A stretch of 5,612 nt of DNA from NCBI GenBank assembly GCA_945876155.1, contig CAMCMW010000129.1:1-5612 (forward strand), written 5' to 3'. Positions 5,388 to 5,612 of the stretch are shown here, in pieces (positions within the stretch are counted from its first letter, which is position 1; every line of letters begins with the position of its first letter). The notes below the pieces were generated by a model. That model saw only the letters and a program-made list of their open reading frames with translations. It was not told where the DNA came from and did no database searches. Origin of the DNA: an uncultured Ruminococcus sp. (lineage in GTDB: Bacteria; Bacillota; Clostridia; Oscillospirales; Ruminococcaceae). The position numbers and the translations under genes were made by a program.

Positions 5388-5416
5388 ATAGTATACCCTG
5401 AAACGGATTTTGTCAA
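5388..5416 (-). promoter_or_regulatory. Predicted promoter of the amidohydrolase gene
   Basis: On the minus strand a consensus -35 TTGACA (5416-5411) is followed after 17 nt by TACTAT (5393-5388). A better-looking TATACT lies 2 nt closer but at only 15-nt spacing, so the -10 is ambiguous. The ribosome site lies within about 20 nt of the likely start. Confidence 0.6.
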
Positions 5417-5486
5417 TATTGCATGGGAATAAATTTTAGCAATGCTCGCCCGGAACAGAAAATTTATAACAAAAAATAAAAAAGAC

Positions 5487-5519
5487 TTGCTTTTTTGAAA
5501 AAATATGATACAATATAAT
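5487..5519 (+). promoter_or_regulatory. Predicted promoter of the ferredoxin gene
   Basis: TTGCTT (5487-5492) and TACAAT (5509-5514) are separated by 16 nt. A TG one base before the -10 makes an extended -10 (TGATACAAT). An overlapping TATAAT at 5514-5519 is a perfect box but has no good -35 at 17 nt. The upstream A/T tracts (5461-5483) resemble an UP element. Transcription is predicted to start near 5521-5526. Confidence 0.6.
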
Positions 5520-5523
5520 TGAG

Positions 5524-5546
5524 GCTATATGAGAATTCATATATGC
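5524..5546 (+). other. Hairpin at the predicted 5' end of the ferredoxin mRNA
   Basis: TATATGA (5526-5532) pairs with TCATATA (5537-5543) around a GAAT loop. Two further G-C pairs at the base (5524-5525 with 5545-5546) are joined across a one-base bulge. The hairpin would sit at or very near the transcript start, clear of the ribosome site at 5560-5566, where such stems can protect an mRNA from 5'-end decay. Confidence 0.4.
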
Positions 5547-5574
5547 AAGTTGAAAAAACGGAGGTGTTTTGTAA

Positions 5575-5612
5575 ATGGCATACGCAATTTCAGATGAATG
5601 CATCAGCTGCGG
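5575..5612 (+). CDS. Ferredoxin, 2[4Fe-4S] clostridial type, N-terminal fragment
   Basis: Only the first 12 codons are in the window: MAYAISDECISC, with a following G suggested by the last two bases. The spacing of Cys9 and Cys12 after a short MAY-I-DEC start is typical of the roughly 55-60-residue clostridial ferredoxins, in which CxxCxxCxxxCP binds the first cluster. These small cytosolic proteins carry electrons for pyruvate:ferredoxin oxidoreductase, hydrogenase and similar enzymes. A strong ribosome site, GGAGGTG (5560-5566), lies 8 nt before the ATG, and an extended -10 promoter precedes it; both fit a highly expressed gene. The rest of the protein, including the second cluster motif, cannot be seen, so a larger ferredoxin-domain protein is possible. 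Confidence 0.85.
   Translation, partial: MAYAISDECISC

Noticed and set aside
5418..5443. ATTGC/GCAAT inverted repeat upstream of the amidohydrolase promoter
   Set aside because: Five-base arms 16 nt apart in A/T-rich DNA are expected by chance, and no regulator nearby suggests an operator.

Overview
The window looks like chromosomal DNA of a gut-type Bacillota (Clostridia), most like Ruminococcus or a close relative. The reasons are moderate GC content, strong AGGAGG-type ribosome sites, sigma-A promoters, Rho-independent terminators placed right after stop codons, a DXP-independent PdxS/PdxT route to vitamin B6, and a clostridial-type ferredoxin start. The genus is inferred from overall protein character, not from a search.

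Layout, left to right. The 3' end of a threonine ammonia-lyase gene (ilvA, 1-357, +) is followed after 16 nt by ridA (374-748, +). Next comes a 659-nt stretch without genes (749-1407). It holds two inverted copies of a roughly 226-230-nt hairpin-rich repeat (780-1005 and 1081-1310), with a terminator hairpin between them. On the minus strand pdxS and pdxT form a one-base-overlapping operon (2849 down to 1408) that ends in its own terminator. A divergent MocR/GntR-type regulator, very likely pdxR (2955-4343, +), starts 105 bp from pdxS; the two promoters face each other and their -35 boxes lie within 15 bp. After pdxR comes a second gap (4344-4556) with a near-consensus promoter and a terminator that frame a roughly 90-nt candidate small RNA. 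A metal-dependent amidohydrolase gene (4557-5360, -) follows, and the window ends at the first 12 codons of a ferredoxin gene (from 5575, +).

Much of the window centres on pyridoxal 5'-phosphate (PLP). PdxS and PdxT make it, PdxR probably senses it and controls pdxST, IlvA uses it, and RidA removes the reactive enamine/imine that IlvA releases and that can inactivate PLP enzymes. The amidohydrolase and ferredoxin have no evident link to this theme.

The protein genes are ordinary family members with intact catalytic residues. The parts most worth a second look are non-coding: the inverted pair of structured repeats, whose hairpins keep pairing while their sequence changes, and the promoter-to-terminator small transcript downstream of pdxR.
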